A stretch of 64,000 nucleotides of DNA from CBDDKU01 sp965230375. Lineage in GTDB: Bacteria; Bacteroidota; Bacteroidia; Flavobacteriales_D; Cryomorphaceae. Below, piece after piece: positions 35,587 through 44,861 of this stretch. Position 1 is the first letter of the stretch. The number at the start of each line of letters is the position of its first letter. The notes below the pieces were generated by a model, which was not told the origin of the DNA, did no database searches, and saw only the letters and a program-made list of their open reading frames with translations. Where the stretch lies: the NCBI GenBank assembly GCA_965230375.1, contig CBDDKU010000028.1:1-64000 (forward strand), in the 5' to 3' direction. The position numbers and the translations under genes are program-made.

Positions 35587-36294
35587 CTATTCTGGTGAAG
35601 ACAAGCGCACCATCTCGCGCAAATTTCGTTCTATAGGTTCTTCGCGGAGGGCATGAAGGATAGACGAAACGTAAAATTGTCTTCGTGAAACCATGTTCAA
35701 GAAAACTGGATCTTGAAACAAGGCTAGGTTTTTTTCTGACGCAGGATTAAGAAAGTCTCCATGTTTGATCAGGTATGGTTCCACACGGTTGATCCATAAA
35801 CTTCTCGAATTCTCTTCTTGTTCACTGAAGTCCTTGAGTATATCTTTCCATGTCACGACTAAGTAGCGGAGCGAATCATTTTGGATTTGCTGAATGGCCC
35901 CTGTGCTTATCAAGGATTCAACAACACCGGTTGACGGATTGAATGATATGCCCCGAAAAATGAGCGGAGCATACATCATTGATGAGTCTCTTGAAGTAGC
36001 TTGATCAAACTTGTTATAATGTCGCAAAAAGATATTTGTCGCATTCAGCGACTCTTCATACGCCTTCTTATTTCTTTCCAACTGAATCAGATTCTCTGAT
36101 GATTCCTTGTATAGCTCGGCCAAATAAGCCGATTCCTTTAATCTATTTTTTTGGAGCTCTTTTTGAGAATTGAAGTGCAGGGCGATTAGAATACCCAAAA
36201 CAACGAGCACGATTTCTCCCAAAGCATAAAGGAAGTATCGCATTATTCTATTTCTATCAATCAAAGATTTGCGCAGGCGGCGAAAGATTTTCAT
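35587..36294 (-). CDS. DUF6090 single-pass membrane protein
   Basis: This 235-residue protein has a basic N-terminus and one membrane helix (YFLYALGEIVLVVLGILIAL, about 20-42). A long, mostly helical soluble part contains VESLISTGAIQQIQND and other segments typical of the DUF6090 family of Bacteroidota. That family is often multi-copy and of unknown function. It is flanked at both ends by copies of the intergenic hairpin element in direct orientation. Confidence 0.8.
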   Translation of the reverse strand: MKIFRRLRKSLIDRNRIMRYFLYALGEIVLVVLGILIALHFNSQKELQKNRLKESAYLAELYKESSENLIQLERNKKAYEESLNATNIFLRHYNKFDQATSRDSSMMYAPLIFRGISFNPSTGVVESLISTGAIQQIQNDSLRYLVVTWKDILKDFSEQEENSRSLWINRVEPYLIKHGDFLNPASEKNLALFQDPVFLNMVSRRQFYVSSILHALREEPIERNLREMVRLSSPE

Positions 36295-36389
36295 TTCACA
36301 GATTTAAGAATCACTGGTAAGGTATTAAGATTGTCCGTATCGATTCATCCGTTCATCCCAATAAGACAAATCTGCATGCCCAGATGATC

Positions 36390-36441
36390 CACCCCAACAC
36401 TAATTTTCTTCTAAGCGCTCAGAAAATTCGCTCGATGTGAC
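36390..36441. repeat. Intergenic hairpin element, copy 2
   Basis: The inner stem AATTTTCT (36402-36409) and AGAAAATT (36421-36428) is identical to copy 1, and the right flank CTCGATGTGAC is shared. The left outer arm has decayed. It lies in the 229-bp gap before ettA. A polypyrimidine-like ACCC/CTAC tract follows at 36471-36497. Confidence 0.6.
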
Positions 36442-36523
36442 TTTGTTCTATCCGTAAATTAACCGACTCAAGACCCACTACCCACTACTATTTTTCCGAT
36501 ATTCGCAGTCCAAAATTTTCCCC

Positions 36524-38212
36524 ATGAGCGAAGACAAAAAAGTCATATTCTCCATGGTGAAGGTCAACAAGACCACACCAACTGGAAAGCATATTCTCAA
36601 GGACATTTACCTGTCCTTTTACTACGGTGCCAAAATCGGTATTCTCGGTCTCAACGGAGCTGGTAAGTCAACCGTGATGAAAATCATCGCTGGGCTCGAT
36701 AAAGCCTATCAAGGCGAAGTGGTTTGGAGCCCCGGTTATTCGGTGGGATACCTCCCGCAGGAGCCTAAGCTCGATGAGACCAAGACGGTGAAGGAAGTGG
36801 TGATGGAAGGTGTGAAAGAAATCACTGATGTGCTCGCTGAGTACGAAGACATCAACAACAAGTTCATGGACGAAGAGATCATGAACGACCCTGACAAAAT
36901 GCAAAAGTTGATCGATCGTCAGGCCGAAGTGCAAGACAAGATCGAAGCTCTTGGAGCCTGGGATCTCGATACTAAGCTGGAGATTGCCATGGACGCCCTT
37001 CGCACACCCGAAGGCGATACGCCGATCAAAAACCTATCGGGTGGTGAGCGCCGCCGTGTGGCTCTTTGTCGATTGCTTCTTCAGCAGCCCGATGTACTCT
37101 TGCTCGATGAGCCTACCAACCACCTCGACGCCGAGTCGGTGCAGTGGCTGGAGCAACACTTGCAGCAGTACAAAGGAACTGTGCTGGCTGTAACGCACGA
37201 CCGTTACTTCCTTGACAATGTGGCCGGATGGATTCTCGAGCTCGACCGTGGAGAAGGTATTCCGTGGAAAGGAAACTACAGCTCATGGCTAGATCAGAAG
37301 TCGAAGCGATTGGCTCAGGAAGAAAAGCAAGAAAGCAAGCGAAGAAAGGAGCTGGAGCGCGAGCTCGACTGGGTTCGGATGAATCCAAAAGGGCGTCATG
37401 CCAAGAACAAAGCGCGTCTGAACAACTATGAGCAAATGCTTGGTGAAGAAGCTAAGGAGAAAGAAGCGCGATTGGCGATTCCGATTCCGAACGGTCAGCG
37501 TTTGGGTAATGAAGTAATCGATGCCATCGAAGTTTCAAAAGGATTTGGTGATCGACTCCTTTACGAGCACCTAAACTTCAAGCTTCCACCGGCTGGTATC
37601 GTTGGAATCATCGGGCCTAACGGAGCTGGAAAATCGACGCTTTTCAAAATGATCATGGGGCAGGAAACGCCCGACAGCGGAGAGATTAAAATTGGTGATA
37701 CGGTTCAGATCGGATACGTTGATCAAACCCACGCCGACCTCGATCCAGAGAAAACAGTCTGGGAAGTGGTTTCTGGTGGAACAGAAGTCATGGATATCGG
37801 TGGTGCCCGTGTTAACTCGCGTGCCTACGTGTCGAAGTTCAACTTCAATGGTTCTGACCAAAACAAGAAAGTAGGCGTGCTCTCAGGTGGAGAGCGTAAC
37901 AGACTTCACTTAGCCATGACCTTGAAGACCGAAGCCAACGTGCTACTTCTCGATGAACCTACCAACGATATTGATGTGAACACGCTGCGTGCGCTCGAAG
38001 AAGGAATTATGAATTTCGCGGGATGTGCCGTGGTCATCTCTCACGACCGTTGGTTCCTCGACCGAATTTGCACCCACATTCTCGCGTTCGAAGGCGACTC
38101 ACAAGTCTATTACTTCGAAGGTACGTATAGCGAATACGAAGAAAATAAGAAGAAGCGCCTTGGCGATGTTGGACCAAAGCGAATCAAATACCGCAAACTA
38201 GTACGCGGCTAA
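36524..38212 (+). CDS. ettA: Energy-dependent translational throttle protein EttA (ABC-F ATPase)
   Basis: This 562-residue twin ABC ATPase has no membrane domain. It binds the ribosomal E site and tunes elongation to ATP/ADP ratio. The first nucleotide site has GLNGAGKST, the second GPNGAGKST, with LSGGERRRVALC and LSGGERNRLHLA signatures. Walker B segments are LLLDEPTNHLD and LLLDEPTNDID. The linker GRHAKNKARLNNYEQM and the EttA-type arm are as in the family. A hisS gene follows after 54 bp of CTAC-rich DNA. Confidence 0.95.
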   Translation: MSEDKKVIFSMVKVNKTTPTGKHILKDIYLSFYYGAKIGILGLNGAGKSTVMKIIAGLDKAYQGEVVWSPGYSVGYLPQEPKLDETKTVKEVVMEGVKEITDVLAEYEDINNKFMDEEIMNDPDKMQKLIDRQAEVQDKIEALGAWDLDTKLEIAMDALRTPEGDTPIKNLSGGERRRVALCRLLLQQPDVLLLDEPTNHLDAESVQWLEQHLQQYKGTVLAVTHDRYFLDNVAGWILELDRGEGIPWKGNYSSWLDQKSKRLAQEEKQESKRRKELERELDWVRMNPKGRHAKNKARLNNYEQMLGEEAKEKEARLAIPIPNGQRLGNEVIDAIEVSKGFGDRLLYEHLNFKLPPAGIVGIIGPNGAGKSTLFKMIMGQETPDSGEIKIGDTVQIGYVDQTHADLDPEKTVWEVVSGGTEVMDIGGARVNSRAYVSKFNFNGSDQNKKVGVLSGGERNRLHLAMTLKTEANVLLLDEPTNDIDVNTLRALEEGIMNFAGCAVVISHDRWFLDRICTHILAFEGDSQVYYFEGTYSEYEENKKKRLGDVGPKRIKYRKLVRG

Positions 38213-38266
38213 ACCCCAATACTACATACCAACTACCCACTACTAACTACCCTCTACTAAACCTCC

Positions 38267-39670
38267 ATGAAACCATCCACTCCCAAGGGAACCAGAGATT
38301 TTTTACCACAGGTCGTTCAGCGTCGAAACTACATTTTTGGCACCATTAAAACGGTGTTTGAAAAGTACGGATACCAGCCTATTGAAACGCCGGCTATGGA
38401 GAATCTCGAAACTCTTACCGGAAAATACGGGGAAGAAGGGGACCGGTTGATTTTTAAGATTCTGCAGAGAGGAGAGAAGCTTGGGAAAGTGATTCAGAAC
38501 GTAGTTCGGCAAACGAAACTAAAGGACTCGGAAGGGGAGTTAAACCCAGCTGTTTCAAACCAGCTTTTGAATAGTTTCGCCGACGGAGCCCTCCGATACG
38601 ACCTAACCGTGCCTTTTGCGCGATTTGTTGTTCAGCACCGCAACGATATTGAGTTTCCATTTCGTCGGTACCAGATACAGCCGGTGTGGAGAGCCGATCG
38701 TCCGCAGAAGGGACGATACCGCGAGTTTTTTCAATGCGATGCCGATGTGGTTGGCACCGATTCACTTCGCTGTGAGATTGAGTTTGTGGAAATTTTCGAT
38801 GCGGTTTTTACCCAACTCGATATTCCCGTTACGATTCGCATCAACAACCGGAAAATCCTAGCTGCCTTAGCTGACTTGGTGGGTGAAGCCGATCGTATGA
38901 TGGCGCTGACCATTGCCATCGACAAGCTCGATAAAATGCCGCTCGATAAAGTTCTGGAAGACTTGAAGAATCAGGGATTCTCAGATCAGGCCTGCGCCAC
39001 GCTCGAGAATGTGCTCACCACCGCCAAAGAAGATGTTCCCTGGATGGAGCGATCAAATGCTTTGAAAGACATTTTCGCCAATTCGGCTGAAGGATTGAAG
39101 GGGATTGAAGAGCTCGACTTTATTTTTGAGCGGGTTGAGAAGGCTGGCTTGGATAGCGCAAAACTCCAGTTCGACTTGAGCCTGGCGCGCGGATTGAACT
39201 ATTATACGGGAGCCATTTTTGAAGTGGTGCCCAATACGGAGCATCAGGTGGGAAGCATCTGCGGTGGTGGTCGCTACGACGATCTCACTGGTATTTTCGG
39301 AATGCCTGGTGTATCGGGCGTTGGGATTTCGTTTGGTGCCGATCGAATTTACGATCTTCTCGAAGCTCTCGATGGATTCGATAAAACATCTGCGTCGAGC
39401 ACGCAGGTCCTATTTGTGAATTTTGGTGATACGGAAGCTGATTACTGCCACGACTTGGTTTCTGCACTCAGAAAGAACGGCGTCAAAGCCGAGCTTTACC
39501 CCGATTCGGCCAAAATGAAGAAGCAGATGAAATACGCCGACGACAAGCGTATACCCTTTGTGGCAATGGTAGGTGAAGATGAAATGGCCGAAGGTCTTGT
39601 CAAATTGAAGGACATGGCTACAGGCGAACAGGAGCAATTGTCGAAAGACGCGCTTCTCCAGAAATTTTAG
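38267..39670 (+). CDS. hisS: Histidine-tRNA ligase
   Basis: This 467-residue class II aminoacyl-tRNA synthetase charges tRNA-His. It starts MKPSTPKGTRDFLPQVVQRR. Motif 2 is in FRRYQIQPVWRADRPQKGRY, the histidine site is in ARGLNYYTGAIFEV, the GGGRYDDL loop and motif 3 (GVGISFGADRIYDLL) follow, and the anticodon-binding domain forms the end. The length is slightly above the bacterial norm because of extra residues in the middle. The hutH ATG follows its stop by 3 bp. Confidence 0.96.
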   Translation: MKPSTPKGTRDFLPQVVQRRNYIFGTIKTVFEKYGYQPIETPAMENLETLTGKYGEEGDRLIFKILQRGEKLGKVIQNVVRQTKLKDSEGELNPAVSNQLLNSFADGALRYDLTVPFARFVVQHRNDIEFPFRRYQIQPVWRADRPQKGRYREFFQCDADVVGTDSLRCEIEFVEIFDAVFTQLDIPVTIRINNRKILAALADLVGEADRMMALTIAIDKLDKMPLDKVLEDLKNQGFSDQACATLENVLTTAKEDVPWMERSNALKDIFANSAEGLKGIEELDFIFERVEKAGLDSAKLQFDLSLARGLNYYTGAIFEVVPNTEHQVGSICGGGRYDDLTGIFGMPGVSGVGISFGADRIYDLLEALDGFDKTSASSTQVLFVNFGDTEADYCHDLVSALRKNGVKAELYPDSAKMKKQMKYADDKRIPFVAMVGEDEMAEGLVKLKDMATGEQEQLSKDALLQKF

Positions 39671-39673
39671 ACT

Positions 39674-41170
39674 ATGACACACGAAATTGATCATCATCGA
39701 CTGAGTATAGCTCAGGTTAATGAATTGGTAGAAACGGGAGCCACGCTTCAACTTTCGGAAGCGGCACGCACCAAGATTCAAAAATGCCGTGAGTTTCTCG
39801 ATGATAAGATCGCTCGGTCAGAACACCCGATATACGGGATCAATACCGGATTTGGATCGCTTTGCAATACGCCTATTGGCAAAGAAAGCTTGGAGCAACT
39901 CCAGAAAAATCTGGTCATGTCGCACGCCTGTGGTACGGGTGCCGAAGTGCCTTCACACCTGGTTAAGATGATGCTTCTTCTGAAAATCCAGGGACTTTCT
40001 TACGGTCACAGTGGTGTCACAGTCGCTACTGTAGAAAGGTTGATCTGGCACTTCAACAACGATATTCTTCCGGTGGTATATGAGCAGGGGAGCCTTGGCG
40101 CTTCCGGCGATTTATCACCATTGGCGCATATGTCGCTTCCACTTCTCGGTTTGGGGGAAGTTCGCGTGGATGGCGAGATACGTCAGACTAGCGAAGTTTT
40201 GGCTGAGCGAAATATGGAGCCGATTGCCTTGCGCTCTAAGGAAGGTTTGGCCCTTTTGAACGGAACGCAGTTTATGAGTTCTTACGGTACCTGGCTCTGT
40301 CAGAAAGCCGAACAACTTCTAGATATGGCCGATTTGATTGGAGCCGTTTCTTTGGAAGCTTATGATGGTCGTCACGAACCTTTCAAAGACGAAGTTCACG
40401 CCATTCGAAATCACGCTGGGCAGCGCCAAGTGGCAGCCAATATCAGGGCCATTTTGGACGACAGCGAAAATTTCCACAAGCAAAAAGCCCATGTGCAGGA
40501 TCCATACAGCTTTCGGTGTATGCCACAAGTGCACGGTGCATCACGCGATGCCGTGACGCATATTCGCTCGGTACTCGAAAACGAGATCAACGCCGTGACT
40601 GATAATCCAACGGTTTTTCCCGATTCTGACGATGTGATTTCGGCGGGTAATTTCCATGGGCAACCGCTGGCCATTTCCCTCGATTTCCTTTCTATCGCTT
40701 TGGCGGAACTAGGGAGCATTTCTGAGCGAAGAGTGTATAAGCTCGTAGGTGGGGAGCGCGGATTACCTGCATTCCTAGTCGCTAATCCGGGACTGAATTC
40801 TGGTTTTATGATTCCGCAATACACTGCGGCATCTATCGTGAGCCGAAACAAGCAGCTTTGTACGCCTGCATCAGTCGATACCATCGACTCGTCAAACGGG
40901 CAAGAAGACCACGTAAGCATGGGAGCCAACGCGGCGGTGAAAGCCCTTCAAGTGGTTAATCATGTTGAAACGATTTTGGGAATTGAGCTTTTCAACGCTA
41001 TGCAGGGACTCGACCTTCGCGGCTTAGATGGCGTGGCTTCCAAAATCAAAAATCTTCACAAGGCATACCGCCAGTCAGTTCCTTACTTGAAAGAAGACGC
41101 GGAAATGTCGCCACTGATGGAGAAATCGAGAGTTTTCGTTTCGAATTACAAGCCGGAGATACATGGCTAA
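39674..41170 (+). CDS. hutH: Histidine ammonia-lyase
   Basis: This 498-residue MIO enzyme removes ammonia from histidine to give urocanate. The MIO group forms from Ala143-Ser144-Gly145 in GSLGASGDLSPLAH. Tyr54 and GINTGFG, His84 in MSHACGTG, NGTQFMSSYG and QEDHVSMG complete the site. His at the 84 position fits HAL or TAL, so a tyrosine or aromatic substrate cannot be excluded. The usual partners hutU, hutI and hutG are not in the window; instead the gene sits 3 bp behind hisS and overlaps the next gene by 8 bp. Confidence 0.88.
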   Translation: MTHEIDHHRLSIAQVNELVETGATLQLSEAARTKIQKCREFLDDKIARSEHPIYGINTGFGSLCNTPIGKESLEQLQKNLVMSHACGTGAEVPSHLVKMMLLLKIQGLSYGHSGVTVATVERLIWHFNNDILPVVYEQGSLGASGDLSPLAHMSLPLLGLGEVRVDGEIRQTSEVLAERNMEPIALRSKEGLALLNGTQFMSSYGTWLCQKAEQLLDMADLIGAVSLEAYDGRHEPFKDEVHAIRNHAGQRQVAANIRAILDDSENFHKQKAHVQDPYSFRCMPQVHGASRDAVTHIRSVLENEINAVTDNPTVFPDSDDVISAGNFHGQPLAISLDFLSIALAELGSISERRVYKLVGGERGLPAFLVANPGLNSGFMIPQYTAASIVSRNKQLCTPASVDTIDSSNGQEDHVSMGANAAVKALQVVNHVETILGIELFNAMQGLDLRGLDGVASKIKNLHKAYRQSVPYLKEDAEMSPLMEKSRVFVSNYKPEIHG

Positions 41171-41624
41171 ACGAACCACGTTTTTGCGCGTGCTATGCGG
41201 ACTCAGTGGTTTTAGCGCCATGTACGGGATGCTTTCTGGTGCGAGCACAGCTTTGTCGCCGCCCGAAGTCGATGCCGAATACCTGGAGCAGCTCTACAGC
41301 CAACTCGATCAATTCACCGTTCCGATCGAGGGCTTTAAGGAAATGATTCACGATTACTACCGGAATCTCTCCCTAAACATGGGGAACTTTGGCGCGTCAA
41401 ACTTTTTGTTCAGCGGAATTCAATTTGTAGGTGTTATGCTGATGTACCGACTTAATAAAGTCGGATTTCCACTCTATATCCTCGCTCAGTTGGGGATGGC
41501 TTTTTCATCGGCCTACTTTGGAATCTTCAATACCTTCGGTCAGATCGTTACGGCCTTTAACCTGCTCTGGGGCCTAATCTGGATCGGAATGTACGCGACC
41601 CAGTTAAAGTACTTTTTTAAGTAG
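41163..41624 (+). CDS. Small membrane protein of unknown function in the hisS-hutH operon
   Basis: This 153-residue protein has four hydrophobic segments: about 8-28, 75-95, 100-120 and 125-145. A polar segment of about 45 residues between the first and second would lie on one side of the membrane. It overlaps hutH by 8 bp, so it is translationally coupled. I do not recognise the family; the topology is compatible with a small integral membrane regulator. Confidence 0.65.
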   Translation: MAKRTTFLRVLCGLSGFSAMYGMLSGASTALSPPEVDAEYLEQLYSQLDQFTVPIEGFKEMIHDYYRNLSLNMGNFGASNFLFSGIQFVGVMLMYRLNKVGFPLYILAQLGMAFSSAYFGIFNTFGQIVTAFNLLWGLIWIGMYATQLKYFFK

Positions 41625-41689
41625 GTGACGTTTAGTTTGTTCAAGTAAAAGTTTTTTTCAAATGATTATCTTGTAGATTCTCAAACACG

Positions 41690-42817
41690 ATGATCATGCA
41701 GAAAAACTACTTTTTACCTATTCTCTTTACATTCCTAATCGCCCCATTTACCGCGACAAGTCAAATAGAAGTGAACCAAGACTTCACTGGCGAAGAGACC
41801 ATACTTGACTTTTTTGACAGTGGGATATTGACTGAAGTTTCAAACATAACATTCAATGGGATGAGCGGGGATCAGGTAAGTGTACAAATTGGTGTTTTTT
41901 GGGGTGGTTATTCTACGGGATTTGATATCGATGCTGGCTTGGTGATGGCTACAGGTGATGCAAAAGAATCTTTCGAAGGGTGGGAATACGAATACGTTGA
42001 ATTTGAGAATTATTCAGATCAGGATATCATTGATATGTCGAATGGCGCCAATGTACGTGACTGCGCTGTGATAGAATTTGACGCTGTGATATCTGGCGAC
42101 GCTGTTGTCTTCAATTATGTTTTTGGATCATATGAGTACACGGACTATACCTGTTCCATGTTCAATGATGTCTTTGGACTTTTTATCAGTGGCCCTGGAA
42201 TAAACGGACCTTATGCGAATAATGCGAAGAACATCGCCATTGTTCCTAATACAGATAGTATTCCTGTGGCAATTAATACGGTGAATGGAGGGGTTCCTGC
42301 AGTGTTTGGTAGTGAAGAGTACTGCGCGGAAATCGATCCGAACTGGCAAGACAACGCAATTTACTTTGTCGAAAATCAAAATCCAGTGTCAGGAGGAATT
42401 AGGCTTAATGGGTATACAACTATGTTCGAAGCCTATAGTGAAGTAGAATTTGGTGAAGAATACCACTTTAAGTTTGCCGTTTGCGATTTATTAGACGGAG
42501 CCTTAAATTCAGGAGTATTTTTGGAAGCGGGCTCTTTCAAAGGGATTATGATTTCAGATACGGAAGAACCAGAAGCCTACGATTTAAATCTTTTCCCCAA
42601 TCCAGCCAGCAATGGACTGGTAACGATAAAGGATGAAAACCTACTCGGTAGCCAGCTTCAAGTGATCGACCTTCAGGGTAGGGTAGTAATTCAAGAACAA
42701 GTGAACACAGAACTTCAATACGATCTCGATATCTCTGGGCTAAGCTCTGGGGTTTACTTAACCAGTCTTACCAAAGAAGGAAGAACCATCGCTCGTACGA
42801 AGTTGGTGGTTGAGTAA
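41690..42817 (+). CDS. Secreted choice-of-anchor L domain protein with T9SS sorting tail
   Basis: This 375-residue exported protein has a signal peptide (1-26; ATG at 41690 or 41696). GLVMATGDA, the DCAVIEFDA segment and VVFNYVFGSYEY, followed by FGLFISGPGI and NAINTVNGG-type loops, are characteristic of the choice-of-anchor L family. The last 75 residues (NLFPNPASNGLVTI, LQVIDLQGRVV, SGVYLTSL) form a type IX secretion C-terminal domain. It ends one base before the stop of the convergent response regulator gene. Confidence 0.85.
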   Translation: MIMQKNYFLPILFTFLIAPFTATSQIEVNQDFTGEETILDFFDSGILTEVSNITFNGMSGDQVSVQIGVFWGGYSTGFDIDAGLVMATGDAKESFEGWEYEYVEFENYSDQDIIDMSNGANVRDCAVIEFDAVISGDAVVFNYVFGSYEYTDYTCSMFNDVFGLFISGPGINGPYANNAKNIAIVPNTDSIPVAINTVNGGVPAVFGSEEYCAEIDPNWQDNAIYFVENQNPVSGGIRLNGYTTMFEAYSEVEFGEEYHFKFAVCDLLDGALNSGVFLEAGSFKGIMISDTEEPEAYDLNLFPNPASNGLVTIKDENLLGSQLQVIDLQGRVVIQEQVNTELQYDLDISGLSSGVYLTSLTKEGRTIARTKLVVE

Positions 42818-43582
42818 TCACTCCACCCCATCCATCCAATTCTTAAAACTGCGAGCCTTATCGCGGCTTACGATCACGTCCTCATTGGTCTGTGGGTTCA
42901 ATTGAATTTTGAGTTTGCCTTTAAAGTATTGATGTATCGCTTCAATACTTTCTACATGACTTAAAAACTGACGGTTTAATCGGAAGAAGCTCTGCGGATC
43001 TAGCATGGATTCGAGTTCATCTAACGTGTGATCTACAATGTAGTGTTTTCCGTTTCGAGCAACGAGTTCCGTATTTCCATCAGAACTCAAGAAATACCCA
43101 ATGTCACTGGTTTGAATAGGCACGAGTTTGGTTCCTACCTTGATAAGAAACCGACTCTTGTAATTGTTCTCCTTCTTCTGAAAATACTCCAGTATTTGAT
43201 TGAAGTTTGTCGTCTTCGACTTATCCGAACGCAGCTTGTGAAACTTCTCAATGCTCTGTATGAGCGCTTCTTGCTTAATGGGTTTTAGAAGATAATCGAT
43301 CCCGTTGGTCTTGAAGGCATCGAGCATGTATTCGTCGTAGGCCGTAGTGAAAATGATGGGGCAAGAAACGTCAACTGTTTTATAAATCTCAAAGCTCAAG
43401 CCGTCAGCCAATTGAATGTCGGAGAAGATCAAATCGGGGCTTGGGAGATTGCGGAGCCATTTGACGGCGTCATCTACAGAATCAATAACGTCCACTACTT
43501 CAAAATCCGGGCAATTTTCGATGAGTAAGGTGTTGAGTCGGCGGTAGGCCGGCGCTTCGTCTTCTATAATCAGAACTCTCAT
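42818..43582 (-). CDS. LytTR-family response regulator
   Basis: This 254-residue protein has a receiver domain with the phosphoacceptor Asp55 (LIFSDIQLADGL), Asp8/Glu7 in IIEDEAP and Lys102-type residue in YLLKPIK. A LytTR DNA-binding domain fills residues about 145-250 (FFRLNRQFLSHVESI, GKLKIQLN, VSRDKARSFKNWM). It overlaps the sensor kinase gene by 4 bp and is the obvious partner. The divergently oriented receptor at 44862 is a plausible target. Confidence 0.9.
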   Translation of the reverse strand: MRVLIIEDEAPAYRRLNTLLIENCPDFEVVDVIDSVDDAVKWLRNLPSPDLIFSDIQLADGLSFEIYKTVDVSCPIIFTTAYDEYMLDAFKTNGIDYLLKPIKQEALIQSIEKFHKLRSDKSKTTNFNQILEYFQKKENNYKSRFLIKVGTKLVPIQTSDIGYFLSSDGNTELVARNGKHYIVDHTLDELESMLDPQSFFRLNRQFLSHVESIEAIHQYFKGKLKIQLNPQTNEDVIVSRDKARSFKNWMDGVE

Positions 43583-44619
43583 GCCGATAGGTGTTCAATT
43601 TCTGGACTGAGCTCAATAAGGGGCAGCACGACCGTGAAATGGCTCTTTGTTTCGAAAATATCCACTTCTCTTTGACTCAAATAGTGGTACTGACGCTCAA
43701 TGTTTTTCAAGCCTGTCTTCATGGAGTTTACTCCTTGAAGTTTTTTCTGAAGGTTGTTTCGCACGATCAATTTCTGACCTGAGTCAACAAAGATTTCGAC
43801 TTCCAACGGCTTCGACTGAGAGACTACATTGTGCTTTACAGCATTTTCCACAAGCATCTGAATCGAAAGCGGAACAATAAACTTTTCCTTTTCTTCCTTA
43901 CTGACACGGATCTTAAGATGAAGGCTGTCTTCAAAGCGCATTTTCATCAGGAAGTTGTAGGCATTCACAAATTCCAGTTCGGTCTCAAGCTTTACAATCT
44001 CTTTGTCTTTATGCTGAAGGATGTAGCGATACACTTCGCTTAGCTTTTCTGTAAACTGAGCCGCTTGAACTTGATTTTCGTGGATGAGCGTTACGAGTGT
44101 ATTCAGGCTGTTGAACAAAAAATGCGGAGAAATTTGATTTTTCAAAACACTCAGCTCGGAGCGCAGTTGCTGACTTCTTACTTTCTCCATCTCGATGGTT
44201 TGGTGACGCCATTTTTCGAAGAAGTATCCCGTTTCATAAAGCGTTCCGATGATAAAAGTCGTGATCAGGTTTTTGCTGAGATTGTCGACAAAACCTTCTT
44301 CAGGCCCACCAAATCCGGGTACACCGATAAATTCCATTCCAGAGCAGATTACCAAATCGGCTGAAATATTGAAGGCACAGACAGCCAAAGCCGTTGCAAT
44401 AATTCGTTTGTGGGTATCTCTGAGCAGGGGCCAGCGCTTTCGAAAACCGAGAATGATGAAGCAATCGCCATTCCACATCACGCTCACAAAAGTCAAGGTG
44501 ACGAGGTACTTAAGAATGGTGATCTCATCGGGATGCGAGATTAAGACAATCAGAAAGCTCACAATCGGAATTCCGATTATTCGCGGCCAGGGTTCCTTTA
44601 TCAATCTCTTTAATTGCAT
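43579..44619 (-). CDS. LytS-type sensor histidine kinase
   Basis: This 346-residue kinase has four or five membrane helices in the first 140 residues and a His_kinase-type dimerisation segment with the phosphoacceptor His166 in NQISPHFLFNSLN, an arrangement shared by LytS/YehU-type kinases. The ATP site has LVENAVKHN near residue 270. The ATG at 44619 is preferred over an upstream one because a TAATTTTG promoter box lies just upstream, 44626-44633, leaving only 6 bases. It overlaps the response regulator by 4 bp. Confidence 0.9.
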   Translation of the reverse strand: MQLKRLIKEPWPRIIGIPIVSFLIVLISHPDEITILKYLVTLTFVSVMWNGDCFIILGFRKRWPLLRDTHKRIIATALAVCAFNISADLVICSGMEFIGVPGFGGPEEGFVDNLSKNLITTFIIGTLYETGYFFEKWRHQTIEMEKVRSQQLRSELSVLKNQISPHFLFNSLNTLVTLIHENQVQAAQFTEKLSEVYRYILQHKDKEIVKLETELEFVNAYNFLMKMRFEDSLHLKIRVSKEEKEKFIVPLSIQMLVENAVKHNVVSQSKPLEVEIFVDSGQKLIVRNNLQKKLQGVNSMKTGLKNIERQYHYLSQREVDIFETKSHFTVVLPLIELSPEIEHLSA

Positions 44620-44625
44620 GCCTTC

Positions 44626-44633
44626 CAAAATTA
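44626..44633 (-). promoter_or_regulatory. Bacteroidota -7 box (TAATTTTG) at the kinase start
   Basis: An exact TAnnTTTG match ends 6 bases before the ATG at 44619. It would make a start 24 bases further upstream untranscribed, so it decides the kinase start. It predicts an almost leaderless transcript. Confidence 0.5.
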
Positions 44634-44861
44634 TACAAATCATTCTTGCGCCTTGAACGAATTTGATTCAAATGAAAAATGATCGGTATGAAGCGGCGTT
44701 TTCGGAGTTTGAACCGCGAATCATTCGTTCTGGAAGTTCAGCTCCCGTTTCAACTTGTCCATTTTCCGTTTCAAGGGGTTTATTAGTCAAGTCACCACGA
44801 TTTGGTTTTGTAGGCGGTTGTGGGCAAATACTTTAGCTCTCCAATCGATAACCAATACGTC

